Notes under the pieces: model-generated | What the model was told of the DNA's origin: nothing | Seen by the model: the letters and a program-made list of their open reading frames with translations, nothing else | The model's database searches: none | Translations under genes and position numbers: made by a program | Shown here: positions 36,979 through 45,664 of the stretch, in pieces | Layout of the letters: every line of letters begins with the position of its first letter | Position numbering within the stretch: position 1 is the stretch's first letter | NCBI GenBank assembly: GCA_903858935.1 | Contig: CAIOKO010000057.1 | Location: 1 to 53,540, forward strand | From: an uncultured Schlesneria sp. | Lineage (GTDB): Bacteria > Planctomycetota > Planctomycetia > Planctomycetales > Planctomycetaceae | Length of the DNA: 53,540 nucleotides | Direction of reading: 5' to 3'

Positions 36979-37767
36979 GTGTCGGCCCATGTTGCCAGCA
37001 TTACGATCTTTCCGATGAAGTCGTGCGATGGTCTCGCATTGGAATCGGCATCGGTCATGGCGAGTGGAGCACTTTTCCATGACCGACAATTTGCTCTTGT
37101 GGATTCCAACGGACGATTCATCAATGCCAAAAGAACACCCCTGATTCATCAACTTAGATTGCACGTCAATCCTGTGTCGCGTGAGTTCGATGTCGGTCGG
37201 CGCGATAAAGGGGTCGTGCTTCACGGGCGAATCGACGTTGACGGTCCGCAATTGACAGGCTGGTTAAGCGACTTTTTCTCACTGGAAGTCTCGATCATTG
37301 AAAACGATAAGACAGGTTTTCCGGATGACTTAGGTGCCGTCGGCCCAACGGTTGTCAGTACTGCAACGCTCAATAAGGTCGCTGGGTGGTTTGACGGATT
37401 GACTGTTGACGAGGTTCGACAGCGCTTTCGGGCCAACATTGAGGTTGATGGTGTTGAGCCGTTTTGGGAGGACCGTTTGTTTCGAAGTGATCGCCAACCA
37501 CAGCCATTTCGTGTAAGCGATGTCCATTTCGGCGGGATCAATCCCTGCCAGCGCTGCGTGGTCCCGACCAGAAACTCGCAGAAAGGTGATGTGACGCCAG
37601 CCGGATTCTCACAGCAGTTTTCCAGACGGCGGGAAGAAACGCTGCCGGATTGGGCCGCACGTGAGCATTTCGATCACTTTTACCGGCTCTCGACAAACAC
37701 CAGGCTTCTGAATCAGGGGAACGGCATCATCCATCTTGGCGACCCTGTCGAGCTGGATGTTATTTAA
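36979..37767 (+). CDS. MOSC-domain protein
   Basis: A 262-residue protein. I choose GTG 36979 because AAAGGA lies about 8 nt before it; the frame is open to a TTG at 36955. The N-terminal beta-barrel domain (MOSC_N) contains ITIFPMKSCDGLALESA and HDRQFALVDSNGRFINAKRTP. The C-terminal MOSC domain includes FRANIEVDGVEPFWED and NPCQRCVVPTRN, whose Cys are typical sulfur-carrying positions. Such proteins relate to molybdenum-cofactor sulfurases and amidoxime reductases (YcbX, mARC). Its end overlaps the end of the OleC-like gene by 8 bp on the opposite strand. Confidence 0.88.
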   Translation: MSAHVASITIFPMKSCDGLALESASVMASGALFHDRQFALVDSNGRFINAKRTPLIHQLRLHVNPVSREFDVGRRDKGVVLHGRIDVDGPQLTGWLSDFFSLEVSIIENDKTGFPDDLGAVGPTVVSTATLNKVAGWFDGLTVDEVRQRFRANIEVDGVEPFWEDRLFRSDRQPQPFRVSDVHFGGINPCQRCVVPTRNSQKGDVTPAGFSQQFSRRREETLPDWAAREHFDHFYRLSTNTRLLNQGNGIIHLGDPVELDVI

Positions 37768-39499
37768 CGATGGACGTTGCCCACACAGCTAGCTTCTCAC
37801 GGAAGATTTTTGAGTTATGACGGATATCCACGGGGAAACTTGGGTGAAACAGGAACGTTTGAATCGACCGTGTCAGTTCGAAGCGGCTACCGAGTTCTTG
37901 CAATTCGGCGATAAGTTGTTGATCTGAAAGATGAGACTTTTCGTTCAATGATTGTTGAGGTTCACGTTCCACGCACAGTACCAGTTCGGTCTTACCCGCT
38001 CGAACAACTCCAACAAGAGCTGTTCGAAAGACCGCAGGGTGACCGTTAAATATTCCTTCAACAGGTTCTGTAAAATACGTCCGATCGCTGGTCACAACGC
38101 GGTGTGATTTACGCCCGCAAAACCAGAGGCGTCCGTGATCATCGAAATAACCGACGTCTCCCATGCGATGACGCATTCGACCTGTAGCCGGATCTCGAAT
38201 CTTGGCGATGGCTGTCAGGTCCGGTCGTTTGTAATAATGTTGGGTCACCATCGCGCCGTGCACGACGATTTCGCCAATCTGACCCTGCGGCAAGCAAAGC
38301 TGATCACTCCATTGAGAAATCGGTTCATCGGTGATTCCAATGATACGAACTTCGATACTCTCAACGGGACGGCCTACGCACGTTCCAGATCCCTGTTCTG
38401 TAAGTTGCCGTGTCTCGTGCAGGATTTCGTGACTGCCAATGACCGCGACGGGCAACGATTCGGTCGCACCGTATGGGGTGTAGATTTGTGAGTCCGGCGA
38501 AAGGAACGTTGAGAATCGTTCGAGTATCTCAGGCGAAACGGGTGCTCCTGCCGAAAGGACGCGACGTAACGATGGCCACGTTGGCGATAAAGCGGCTGAA
38601 GCCTGCTGCGGTGTCTTGTCCGTTTTCAGCTCTGGCTTCCAGTTCCGACCCACCCGGTTTAGCAGAGCCGGAGAGCCAAACAGGTTATTGATCCCGAATC
38701 GAGCAATCGGTTCAGCGATCTCGCGAGGGTCGACGGTCGCGGGCTTCGTAAAATCCATTCGTGGAATGACCGCAGTCATACCGAGTGCCGGGGCAAATAA
38801 CGCAAAAAGCGGGAACGTACACAGGTCAATCTCACCCGGTTTAATTCCAAACGCCTGTTTCAATGCCGCGATTTGGGCCGCAAAGTTACCGTGAGAATAG
38901 ACCGCTCCCTTGGGAACGCCCGTGCTTCCACTCGTAAAAAGGATGGCGGCGGTCTCGTCAGCTTCTGTTTCCGCAGCCTTCCATTGTTCATTGGGACGCG
39001 CTGAGTTTGAATGACGGAGGCGTCCAAGATTGGCGACCTGTACCAGGCCGTGCCCACCCCAACCAAAACGACGGTCTACTGTGACCAGTTGTTTCAGCGA
39101 CTTCTTTGCCCAGCCAAACAACAGACGCGCAACGTGTGCCTTGGCGATACCGATGAATGCTTCCGGCTCTGCTTCCGTCAGGCATTTGCCCAGATTCTTG
39201 ATCCCGATACCGGGGTCGACCAGAACCGGGACGGCTCCGATTTTGAACAGTGCAAATGTCAGTGAGAAAAACTCAAGTGACGGAGGGACCATTAGAACTG
39301 TCTTGACCCCTCGGCCGATGCCGATTTCATCAAGCCCCGCAGCCAGGAAATCGCTTTCCTCATCAAGCTTCTTGTAAGTAAAGCTCGAATATTGTGTTCG
39401 GCCCTTTCCATCTCGCGAAGCAGGGAATAACACGGCCAGTTGTTCCGCGTGATGCTGGGCCATGTCCTTCAGGTGCGAGGCGATATTCACGGTTGGCAT
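37760..39499 (-). CDS. OleC-like AMP-dependent synthetase
   Basis: A 579-residue adenylating enzyme. ANL-superfamily motifs are present: ILFTSGSTGVPKGAVYSH (A3, phosphate loop), YTPYGATESLP (A5), and GDVGYFDDHGRLWFCGRKSHRV (A7-A8). ALFKIGAVPVLVDPGIG and the C-terminal PSFPVDIRHNSKIFREKLAVW are typical of OleC, which makes beta-lactones from beta-hydroxy acids in long-chain olefin synthesis. The olefin partners oleA, oleB and oleD are not in the window, so a general fatty-acyl ligase role is also possible. It starts 89 bp after gyrA on the same strand and may be co-transcribed with it. Confidence 0.8.
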   Translation of the reverse strand: MPTVNIASHLKDMAQHHAEQLAVLFPASRDGKGRTQYSSFTYKKLDEESDFLAAGLDEIGIGRGVKTVLMVPPSLEFFSLTFALFKIGAVPVLVDPGIGIKNLGKCLTEAEPEAFIGIAKAHVARLLFGWAKKSLKQLVTVDRRFGWGGHGLVQVANLGRLRHSNSARPNEQWKAAETEADETAAILFTSGSTGVPKGAVYSHGNFAAQIAALKQAFGIKPGEIDLCTFPLFALFAPALGMTAVIPRMDFTKPATVDPREIAEPIARFGINNLFGSPALLNRVGRNWKPELKTDKTPQQASAALSPTWPSLRRVLSAGAPVSPEILERFSTFLSPDSQIYTPYGATESLPVAVIGSHEILHETRQLTEQGSGTCVGRPVESIEVRIIGITDEPISQWSDQLCLPQGQIGEIVVHGAMVTQHYYKRPDLTAIAKIRDPATGRMRHRMGDVGYFDDHGRLWFCGRKSHRVVTSDRTYFTEPVEGIFNGHPAVFRTALVGVVRAGKTELVLCVEREPQQSLNEKSHLSDQQLIAELQELGSRFELTRSIQTFLFHPSFPVDIRHNSKIFREKLAVWATSIVK

Positions 39500-39588
39500 C
39501 TGACTTTATTCCCGATGCCAACCAGGCGTCCTAAAAAAACAGGTTTGAGAACGCAACACGATAAAAATTCTCGAAAGGACCTTTTCGT

Positions 39589-42441
39589 TCAGTTCGACGA
39601 AGACTCGGGTGGAACTTCTGGGGGTGTTGGCGGCATAACTGCTGTCTGCAAATCGGCAGCTGCCGGGGCGACAACAGAAGCGTCTGCAACGTTCAGATCA
39701 GCGGGGATCCGGGCCATGCTGACGAGCTTGTCATTTTCTTCCAGACGAATAACCCGCACACCCTGAGTATTACGGCCAATTTCATTGATATCACCGGCAC
39801 GAATACGTTGAATTTTTCCGGTGGCTGTGACCATCAGAACTTCATCCTGATCCATCACCGCTAGAATCTTCACCGCATTACCGTTCCGTTTGGTGACCTT
39901 AATGTCTTTGACTCCCTTCCCGCCTCGCTTCTGGCGACGGTATTGATTTGAAGAGCCAACGACCTCATCATCACCTTCGGCTTCTTCCGATTCTGGCTCG
40001 TCGGCAGCGGCTTCGTCGTCGACGGATTCATCTTCTGGTACGACGGCTTCTTCGTCCACAGATTCATCGGCGGCGACTGGTCCTTCGGAAGATCCCTCAA
40101 TAAGGACACCACCGTTACCGATTGCCGTTCGTTTGCCGTGTCCGTTTTCACAAACTGTGAGCAAGCTCATTGCAGGGTCGGCGAGGATCATTCCGATCAC
40201 AAGGTCGTCCTTCTTCAATCGGATTCCCCGCACGCCACTTGTATTTCGGCCCATACTGCGAGCATCCGATTGAGCAAACCGGATCGCCATCCCCCCCTTT
40301 GTCGCGAGCAGCACGTCGTCCTTCGGAGAAACGATCATCGCCTCAATCAAGGCATCGTTGTCTCGCAGATTGATCGCGATGATTCCACCCTTCAGGGGAC
40401 GCTTATAGGCCGAAAGCGGTGTCTTTTTCACAACGCCGTTTTTCGTAGCCATGATCAGAAAGCGTTCGTCATCGAATTCGCGGACGGCAACGCAACTACT
40501 TATGCGATCACCTTCGGGGAGCGCCAAAAGGTTGACCAGTGCCCGGCCTTTGCTGGTTCGATTCTGAAGTGGCAGATTGTAAACCTTCTCCCACAGCACT
40601 TTGCCTTTGTCCGTGAAAAACAGCAGCCAGGCATGGGTACTTGCTACGAACAAGTGTTCGATCGCGTCTTCGTCATCCGCTTTTGCCCCGATAATTCCCT
40701 TGCCGCCCCGGTTTTGAGCCTGATACGTGTTTAGCGGCATTCGCTTGATGTAGCCACGCTGCGACAGGGTGACGACCATTGGTTCTTCAGCGATCAAATC
40801 TTCCTGATTGATCCCACTCAGTTCCAGATCGTTAATTTCGGTACGGCGCTTTGTCGCATACTTCGCTTTGATCGCCAGCGTATCGTCACGGACGACGGCA
40901 CGGATATTCGCCTCGTCCGACAACAAAAACAGATGTCCGCCGATATCGGTCAGCAGCTTGGCATGCTCTTCGTGAAGTTTTTCCCGTTCAAGGTTTGCCA
41001 GCGAACCAAGCTGCATCGAGACGATGGCTTCGGCCTGGTTTGCAGACAGCGAATAACTTTCTTTTTCGCCCACTTCGCTCTGATACATTGCGAAGCCGTC
41101 GTCTCCTAACGCTCGCTTGACCAACGGCGCAGGAACCTGGATCAGTTGCAACCGTTCCTTGGCTTCGGATCGACTGGCCGAACTTCGGATCGTGGCAATC
41201 ACTTCGTCGAGATTGATCTGAGCGATCAACATCCCTTCGACGGTGTGCTTTCGTTTCCTCGCTTCACCAAGCAGGAACTCGGTCCGACGGCGAAGGACTG
41301 TGACTCGATGACGGATAAACTCCGCCAGCATTTCCTTAAGCGAAAGCAGTCGCGGACGGTTTCCGACCAGAGCCAGCAGGATGATACTGACCGTCGATTG
41401 CAGTGACGAGAACTGGAAAAGCTGATTGAGGACGACTTCTTTATCTTCGCCCCGCTTGACCGCGATATGCAGACAGGTCTGCCATGACGGTAGCGTACGG
41501 TCGGTGAGGTCAGTAACACGAGCAATCCCCTTGATCCGCTCGTCTTTAATGAGTTGCTCGATCTTTTCACGAATTCGATCGCGAGTTTCCAGATACGGAA
41601 TCTCGGTGACTTCAATGATATCCGTGTTTTTTTCGGTGATAAAACGGGTCCGCGCTCGAAGAATAATCGTCGAGCGTCCAGTCAGGTACGCCTGGCGAAT
41701 TCCGAGCCGACCACAAATCACGCCACCTGTCGGAAAGTCTGGCCCCGGCATGCACTCGATCAAATCATCGAGCGAAGAATCTGGATCATCGATCAGGCGC
41801 ACGATGGCGTCACTGACTTCACCCAGATTGTGGGGGGGAATACTCGTCGCCATCCCGACGGCAATCCCGTTCGAACCGTTAACGATCAGATTGGGAAACC
41901 GTGACGGCAGAACGACCGGTTCACGATTTCGCTGGTCGTATGTCAGCACGTAGTCGACAGTGTCTCGCTTCAGATCGTCTAGCATTTCTGCGGCGACCGC
42001 GGACAGGCGGGCTTCGGTGTATCGCATGGCAGCGGGAGGCATCCCAGCCAGCGAACCAAAGTTTCCCTGCTTATCGATCAGAACTTCGCGAACGTTCCAG
42101 TTCTGGGCCATACGGACGAGCGTCGGATAAATCGACCCGTCACCGTGCGGATGGTAGTTACCGCTCGTATCACCGCAGATCTTGGCGCATTTGACGCGGC
42201 CAGAGCTGGGGCCGAGGTTCAGGTCATTCATCGCGACCAAGATTCGCCGCTGAGACGGCTTCAACCCGTCGCGCACGTCAGGAAGGGCTCGACTGATGAT
42301 GACGGACATCGCGTACGTGACATAGCTTGTCCGCATCTCGTCTTGGATCGCGATGTCCTGCACGCGATCGTTTTGAGCACCCTCAGGAGATGGATTAGTG
42401 GGCAGTTTGGGGTCTTCAGGAGTTCCGTCGCCAGTAGCCAA
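39589..42441 (-). CDS. gyrA: DNA gyrase subunit A
   Basis: A 950-residue type II topoisomerase subunit that cuts and rejoins DNA during negative supercoiling. The catalytic Tyr is Tyr141 ([10 protein letters not shown]). The GyrA box QNRGGKG, needed for DNA wrapping, marks the C-terminal beta-pinwheel. Two oddities: in the quinolone region ([17 protein letters not shown], 98-114) the residues equal to E. coli Ser83 and Asp87 are Gly102 and Pro106; and the C-terminal domain has an acidic insertion of about 45 residues (roughly 780-825, rich in Asp, Glu, Ser) just before a second box-like QKRGGKG. gyrB is not in the window. Confidence 0.94.
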   Translation of the reverse strand: MATGDGTPEDPKLPTNPSPEGAQNDRVQDIAIQDEMRTSYVTYAMSVIISRALPDVRDGLKPSQRRILVAMNDLNLGPSSGRVKCAKICGDTSGNYHPHGDGSIYPTLVRMAQNWNVREVLIDKQGNFGSLAGMPPAAMRYTEARLSAVAAEMLDDLKRDTVDYVLTYDQRNREPVVLPSRFPNLIVNGSNGIAVGMATSIPPHNLGEVSDAIVRLIDDPDSSLDDLIECMPGPDFPTGGVICGRLGIRQAYLTGRSTIILRARTRFITEKNTDIIEVTEIPYLETRDRIREKIEQLIKDERIKGIARVTDLTDRTLPSWQTCLHIAVKRGEDKEVVLNQLFQFSSLQSTVSIILLALVGNRPRLLSLKEMLAEFIRHRVTVLRRRTEFLLGEARKRKHTVEGMLIAQINLDEVIATIRSSASRSEAKERLQLIQVPAPLVKRALGDDGFAMYQSEVGEKESYSLSANQAEAIVSMQLGSLANLEREKLHEEHAKLLTDIGGHLFLLSDEANIRAVVRDDTLAIKAKYATKRRTEINDLELSGINQEDLIAEEPMVVTLSQRGYIKRMPLNTYQAQNRGGKGIIGAKADDEDAIEHLFVASTHAWLLFFTDKGKVLWEKVYNLPLQNRTSKGRALVNLLALPEGDRISSCVAVREFDDERFLIMATKNGVVKKTPLSAYKRPLKGGIIAINLRDNDALIEAMIVSPKDDVLLATKGGMAIRFAQSDARSMGRNTSGVRGIRLKKDDLVIGMILADPAMSLLTVCENGHGKRTAIGNGGVLIEGSSEGPVAADESVDEEAVVPEDESVDDEAAADEPESEEAEGDDEVVGSSNQYRRQKRGGKGVKDIKVTKRNGNAVKILAVMDQDEVLMVTATGKIQRIRAGDINEIGRNTQGVRVIRLEENDKLVSMARIPADLNVADASVVAPAAADLQTAVMPPTPPEVPPESSSN

Positions 42442-42688
42442 TCGTCGATTCCTTGAAGGGAACGCCGCTCACCCACAGTTCACCCGATTTGACCGAGCGA
42501 ATCATGACTAGCCAAACGTCCCGTAGGGGGGGTGGGGATCGCGATTCTGCGATCTCAGCATTGGTTTTTCTTGAATCGATAGTGATACCTGAATTGACGT
42601 CAATTCTCAACAGACACGACCTGCTGAGATCGATGTTTTAGTCGAGAAAAACAGATGTTTTCCGGATTTTGGACGTCACGCCAGACGT

Positions 42689-43156
42689 TTACCATCCGTT
42701 ACGGGTTCCCCAGACCTTTGGAGTGATCAATTCGACGGAATTTTCGCTCGGATCTCTGAAGTAAATCGAATGCCCCCCCTTAGGCCATTCATGTTCTTTT
42801 TCGATCGCGATTCCATGTGCAATCAGTCGCTCACGCCAAGCACCGATTGACTCGGCGGTCACTCCCAGTGCGACATGGCTTGGCCCTGTAGCGCCATGGG
42901 ATGGAAACAGGTGTCCGTGAAGGGTTGTTTCAGGATCAAAGATCAGCAATAGGCTCCCCGGGCCAACCATCAGAAAGACGTGTCGACCAGCCTCTCGTGC
43001 AACGACTCGAAGGTTCAGGATTCCTGCATAAAAGGCTTCCATTTCGTCGAGGTTCTTCGTGTAAATTGACGTCTCGACAATTGTCTTTATGGGAGATGGT
43101 AGAGATTTGTTTCCACTCGGGTGACCTCCCGGTTGAATTGACTTTTGATTGCCCAT
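42689..43156 (-). CDS. VOC-family (glyoxalase-like) protein
   Basis: A 155-residue protein. After about 25 polar residues the vicinal-oxygen-chelate fold appears: TSIYTKNLDEMEAFYAGILNLRVVAREAGRHVFL, then SHVALGVTAESIGAWRERLIAHGIAIE and GHSIYFRDPSENSVELITP. A His (GPSHVAL) and a Glu (SVELIT) sit where metal ligands occur in this fold. It may be a dioxygenase, glyoxalase or resistance-type enzyme; the substrate cannot be told. It lies between gyrA and the DegP gene, all on the minus strand but with gaps of about 250-340 bp. Confidence 0.85.
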   Translation of the reverse strand: MGNQKSIQPGGHPSGNKSLPSPIKTIVETSIYTKNLDEMEAFYAGILNLRVVAREAGRHVFLMVGPGSLLLIFDPETTLHGHLFPSHGATGPSHVALGVTAESIGAWRERLIAHGIAIEKEHEWPKGGHSIYFRDPSENSVELITPKVWGTRNGW

Positions 43157-43397
43157 TGTTTGGCCTCCGTCGGTAAAGAAGGGGTTTTGTGCACAATTTC
43201 AAATTTGGTCGAAGGTATGCTATCACCGTCAAAACAGGCTTTGTCAACCAATTATGAAATGGGGTTGCCCGACCCCAGAAAATCCAGCCTCGGATCGTTG
43301 TTGTCGTTCAGCGTTACCGCCGACCAAAACTGACAAAAGAAGTGTGAGCTGAAATTCAGGGAGAATCCAGTGACGCGCGCGCATGGTCAAACAAAAG
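43157..43397. other. Gene-free gap upstream of the VOC gene
   Basis: About 240 bp between the VOC gene start and the terminator pair of the DegP gene. It presumably contains the VOC promoter. I see no other feature. Confidence 0.35.
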
Positions 43398-43441
43398 ACA
43401 GACGCGGAAGAACATCTATGAAAATGTGCTCCCGCGTCTGT
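43398..43441 (-). terminator. Second terminator of the DegP gene
   Basis: A 10-bp perfect stem (acagacgcgg at 43398-43407 with ccgcgtctgt at 43432-43441). On the minus strand it is followed by a T-rich run (CTTTTGTTT). It lies about 60 bp past the DegP stop and behind another hairpin. Confidence 0.7.
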
Positions 43442-43452
43442 GGTCTCCGAGT

Positions 43453-43488
43453 GTGGGCAACCCCTACCCTTTGGTTTGGGTTGCCCAC
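43453..43488 (-). terminator. Hairpin immediately after the DegP gene
   Basis: An 11-bp perfect stem (gtgggcaaccc at 43453-43463, gggttgcccac at 43478-43488) starting 11 nt past the DegP stop. It has no T-tract of its own, so it probably protects the 3' end while the next hairpin terminates. Confidence 0.55.
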
Positions 43489-43498
43489 GGTTTATTTA

Positions 43499-45028
43499 TT
43501 ATTCTCCGGCCTTCAGAACCAGGAACCTTGAATTCTGTCCGTCAGAGACGAGTAGTAACAACGTCTTGGCTTCCTTGTTCTGTTGAACAGCTTCGTTGAA
43601 CTCATCCGCTGAATTCACTTTTCGACGATTCACCTGTTGAACTAGCATCCCAGGTTCAAGCCCTGCGGCACTCGCTGGGGAGCTTGGTGAGACTTCTGTA
43701 ATCACAACACCTGCGTCTTCACTGTAGCCGAATTTCTTCGCCAGCTCGGACGTTAAAGGCTGAACCGAGAAACCCCAGGGATTTGACGATTTCTGGATTT
43801 CCTTGACTGACGCGACCGAACCGTTTTCTGGAAGTTTGTCGAGCGTCGCGGCCACCGGAATCCGCTTGCCATCACGTACGACGGTCAGGTTGACATTCGA
43901 ACCGGGGGCCTTCATCGCAATCGCATTTCGGAATGCAGCCGCTTCATCAATTGGCTTACCATCTAGTTCGACGATCACGTCCGCTTGCTTCAGTCCTGCT
44001 TTTTCGCCAGGAGCACCCTTCTGAACGTCACCCACCAACACGCCATGTGAATCCTTCAATCCAAATTGCTCAGCAAGTTCCTGATTCAAGCCCTGGATTC
44101 TGACGCCGAGATATCCTCGGACAACTGTTCCGTGATCAACGATCTGGTCGTAAACTAGTCTCGCCATTTCAATCGGGATCGCGAACCCCAGTCCAACCGA
44201 TCCACCGGTCTTACTGAAGATCGCAGTGTTAATACCGATTGCTTCGCCTCGCAAATTGACCAGTGGTCCACCCGAATTACCAGGGTTGATCGCGGCATCT
44301 GTCTGGATGAAGTTTTCATAGCTGTTGATTCCAACGCTGTTTCGGCCGACAGCACTAACGATCCCCGCGGTCAAAGTCTGTGTCAGTCCGAACGGAGCAC
44401 CCGAGGCCAGCACCCATTCACCCACTTCTGTCGAAGTCGAGTCTCCAAGTGGCAGCACGACCAAGTTCTTCGCGTCGACCTTGATGACGGCGACATCGCT
44501 TTGTGAGTCGCTACCAACAACCTTCGCCAACATTTCCCGACCGTCATGGAATCGGACAGTCACTTTGCTCGAATCACCCACCACGTGATGGTTCGTCAAA
44601 ATATAACCGTCTGACGAGACGACAAATCCAGAACCTTGTCCAACCACTGCGTGCTTTTGGCTGGGCTGCTGTCGTTGTCGAAGCCCCTCAGGAATTCGAT
44701 CTCCGAAAAATCGCTTCAACATTTCGTCATTCAGCGGATTAGGGGCTTCGTCCGATGGGCCATTACCCAATTGAACGTCGGTTCCCATCTTCTTTTCCAC
44801 CTTGAGTGAAACGACTGCGGGAGAAATCCGCTTCGCGATCGAAGCGAAGGCTCGTCCCGAGTGTTCCAATCCCTGAATTGCTGCGAGGTCGGCATTCGTC
44901 TGTGTTGACGTCGATGCTGGCGGTGTGGCATACGCCATATAACCAACCCCTCCGAGCAACATCATAGAAGCGAGGGTCAGACGACCTGCTTTTTTAAACG
45001 TTGAGCTAACTGTGTCTTGATGATTCAT
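43499..45028 (-). CDS. degP: Do-type periplasmic serine protease with two PDZ domains
   Basis: A 509-residue protease/chaperone for damaged envelope proteins. The N-terminal 35 residues are a signal or anchor sequence. Catalytic residues are His148 (LTNHHVV), Asp178 (QSDVAVIKV) and Ser252 (NPGNSGGPLV). PDZ1 covers about 285-375 (YLGVRIQGLN...APGSNVNLTVV) and PDZ2 about 395-500 (GVVITEVSPSSPASAAGLEPGMLV). The Q-rich loop after residue 85 corresponds to the LA loop. A second HtrA-type gene with a single PDZ lies at 15.1 kb. The symbol denotes the family; the ortholog class is uncertain. Confidence 0.92.
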   Translation of the reverse strand: MNHQDTVSSTFKKAGRLTLASMMLLGGVGYMAYATPPASTSTQTNADLAAIQGLEHSGRAFASIAKRISPAVVSLKVEKKMGTDVQLGNGPSDEAPNPLNDEMLKRFFGDRIPEGLRQRQQPSQKHAVVGQGSGFVVSSDGYILTNHHVVGDSSKVTVRFHDGREMLAKVVGSDSQSDVAVIKVDAKNLVVLPLGDSTSTEVGEWVLASGAPFGLTQTLTAGIVSAVGRNSVGINSYENFIQTDAAINPGNSGGPLVNLRGEAIGINTAIFSKTGGSVGLGFAIPIEMARLVYDQIVDHGTVVRGYLGVRIQGLNQELAEQFGLKDSHGVLVGDVQKGAPGEKAGLKQADVIVELDGKPIDEAAAFRNAIAMKAPGSNVNLTVVRDGKRIPVAATLDKLPENGSVASVKEIQKSSNPWGFSVQPLTSELAKKFGYSEDAGVVITEVSPSSPASAAGLEPGMLVQQVNRRKVNSADEFNEAVQQNKEAKTLLLLVSDGQNSRFLVLKAGE

Positions 45029-45664
45029 AACCTGCTCTCCTGTTGTTGATTGTTGAGAAACTTCCCAACCGTTCGTCCTTTTCTACGAACTTGATGGCGA
45101 AGAACTCATTCGCAATTGCGATGCCAACAATTTCAAAATGATTTCGCAGGCCTGCCATTGCCTGTGAATCAAGTCCATCGTCGAAAAACAGGCATTTGAG
45201 GCATGCAAGCAGAAGTCGGCGAAGGAAATTGACCAGCGGTATCCGCTCACAACACTTGATGTCCACGGGGCAATCTGCCCCACCGAGGAAATCTGCCCCA
45301 ACCCGTAGCTGCGGCTTCCAGCCGCAGGTGGAAAATAAGCGTGCAGGCTGCGAAAAACGGGATGACGTGATGTTCTGGGGTCGGGTGTTCAAATTTCCAA
45401 ATTGGCCAATCACACGTTCGTTTGATAGCAAGGACGCTCATTGGCCAATTTGGAAATTTGAACGCCCGACCCGCTCTTCGGAATCTCACTTCCTCGGTGA
45501 AGGTGGCCAACCGGGCTTTGCACCAGCACGAACCATAGCTCACGGAAACGAGGTTATTCTAATTCCGAGGGCGAAGGCCCGTTTACCACCTCCGCAAGGG
45601 AGGTGCGGTTGCGTTTTCGTTCGGTCAAGAACTTCAAGTCTCGCGCACTCGAAGCGAAGCCAAA
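45029..45664. other. Intergenic stretch with dispersed hairpin repeats
   Basis: About 640 bp between the NtrC-like gene and the DegP gene. It holds a stem pairing ctgcggct (45309-45316) with agccgcag (45320-45327), a motif I recall as common in planctomycete spacers; the long hairpin listed separately; and a short acctcc/ggaggt repeat near 45590. Frames crossing it pass through these repeats and show no protein features. Confidence 0.5.
45378..45472. repeat. Long perfect-type hairpin, 33-bp arms
   Basis: Arms 45378-45410 and 45440-45472 are reverse complements apart from one G-T pair, separated by 29 nt. The arm contains a block of alternating A/T and the palindrome-like ttggccaa at its inner end. 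Such a stem would be very stable as RNA. It lies downstream of the NtrC-like gene and upstream of the DegP gene, both on the minus strand. Confidence 0.8.

Noticed and set aside
45006-45431. A 141-codon minus-strand frame after the NtrC-like gene
   Set aside because: Its first third is translated dispersed hairpin repeats, and the rest overlaps the start of the DegP gene. I cannot support it as a gene.
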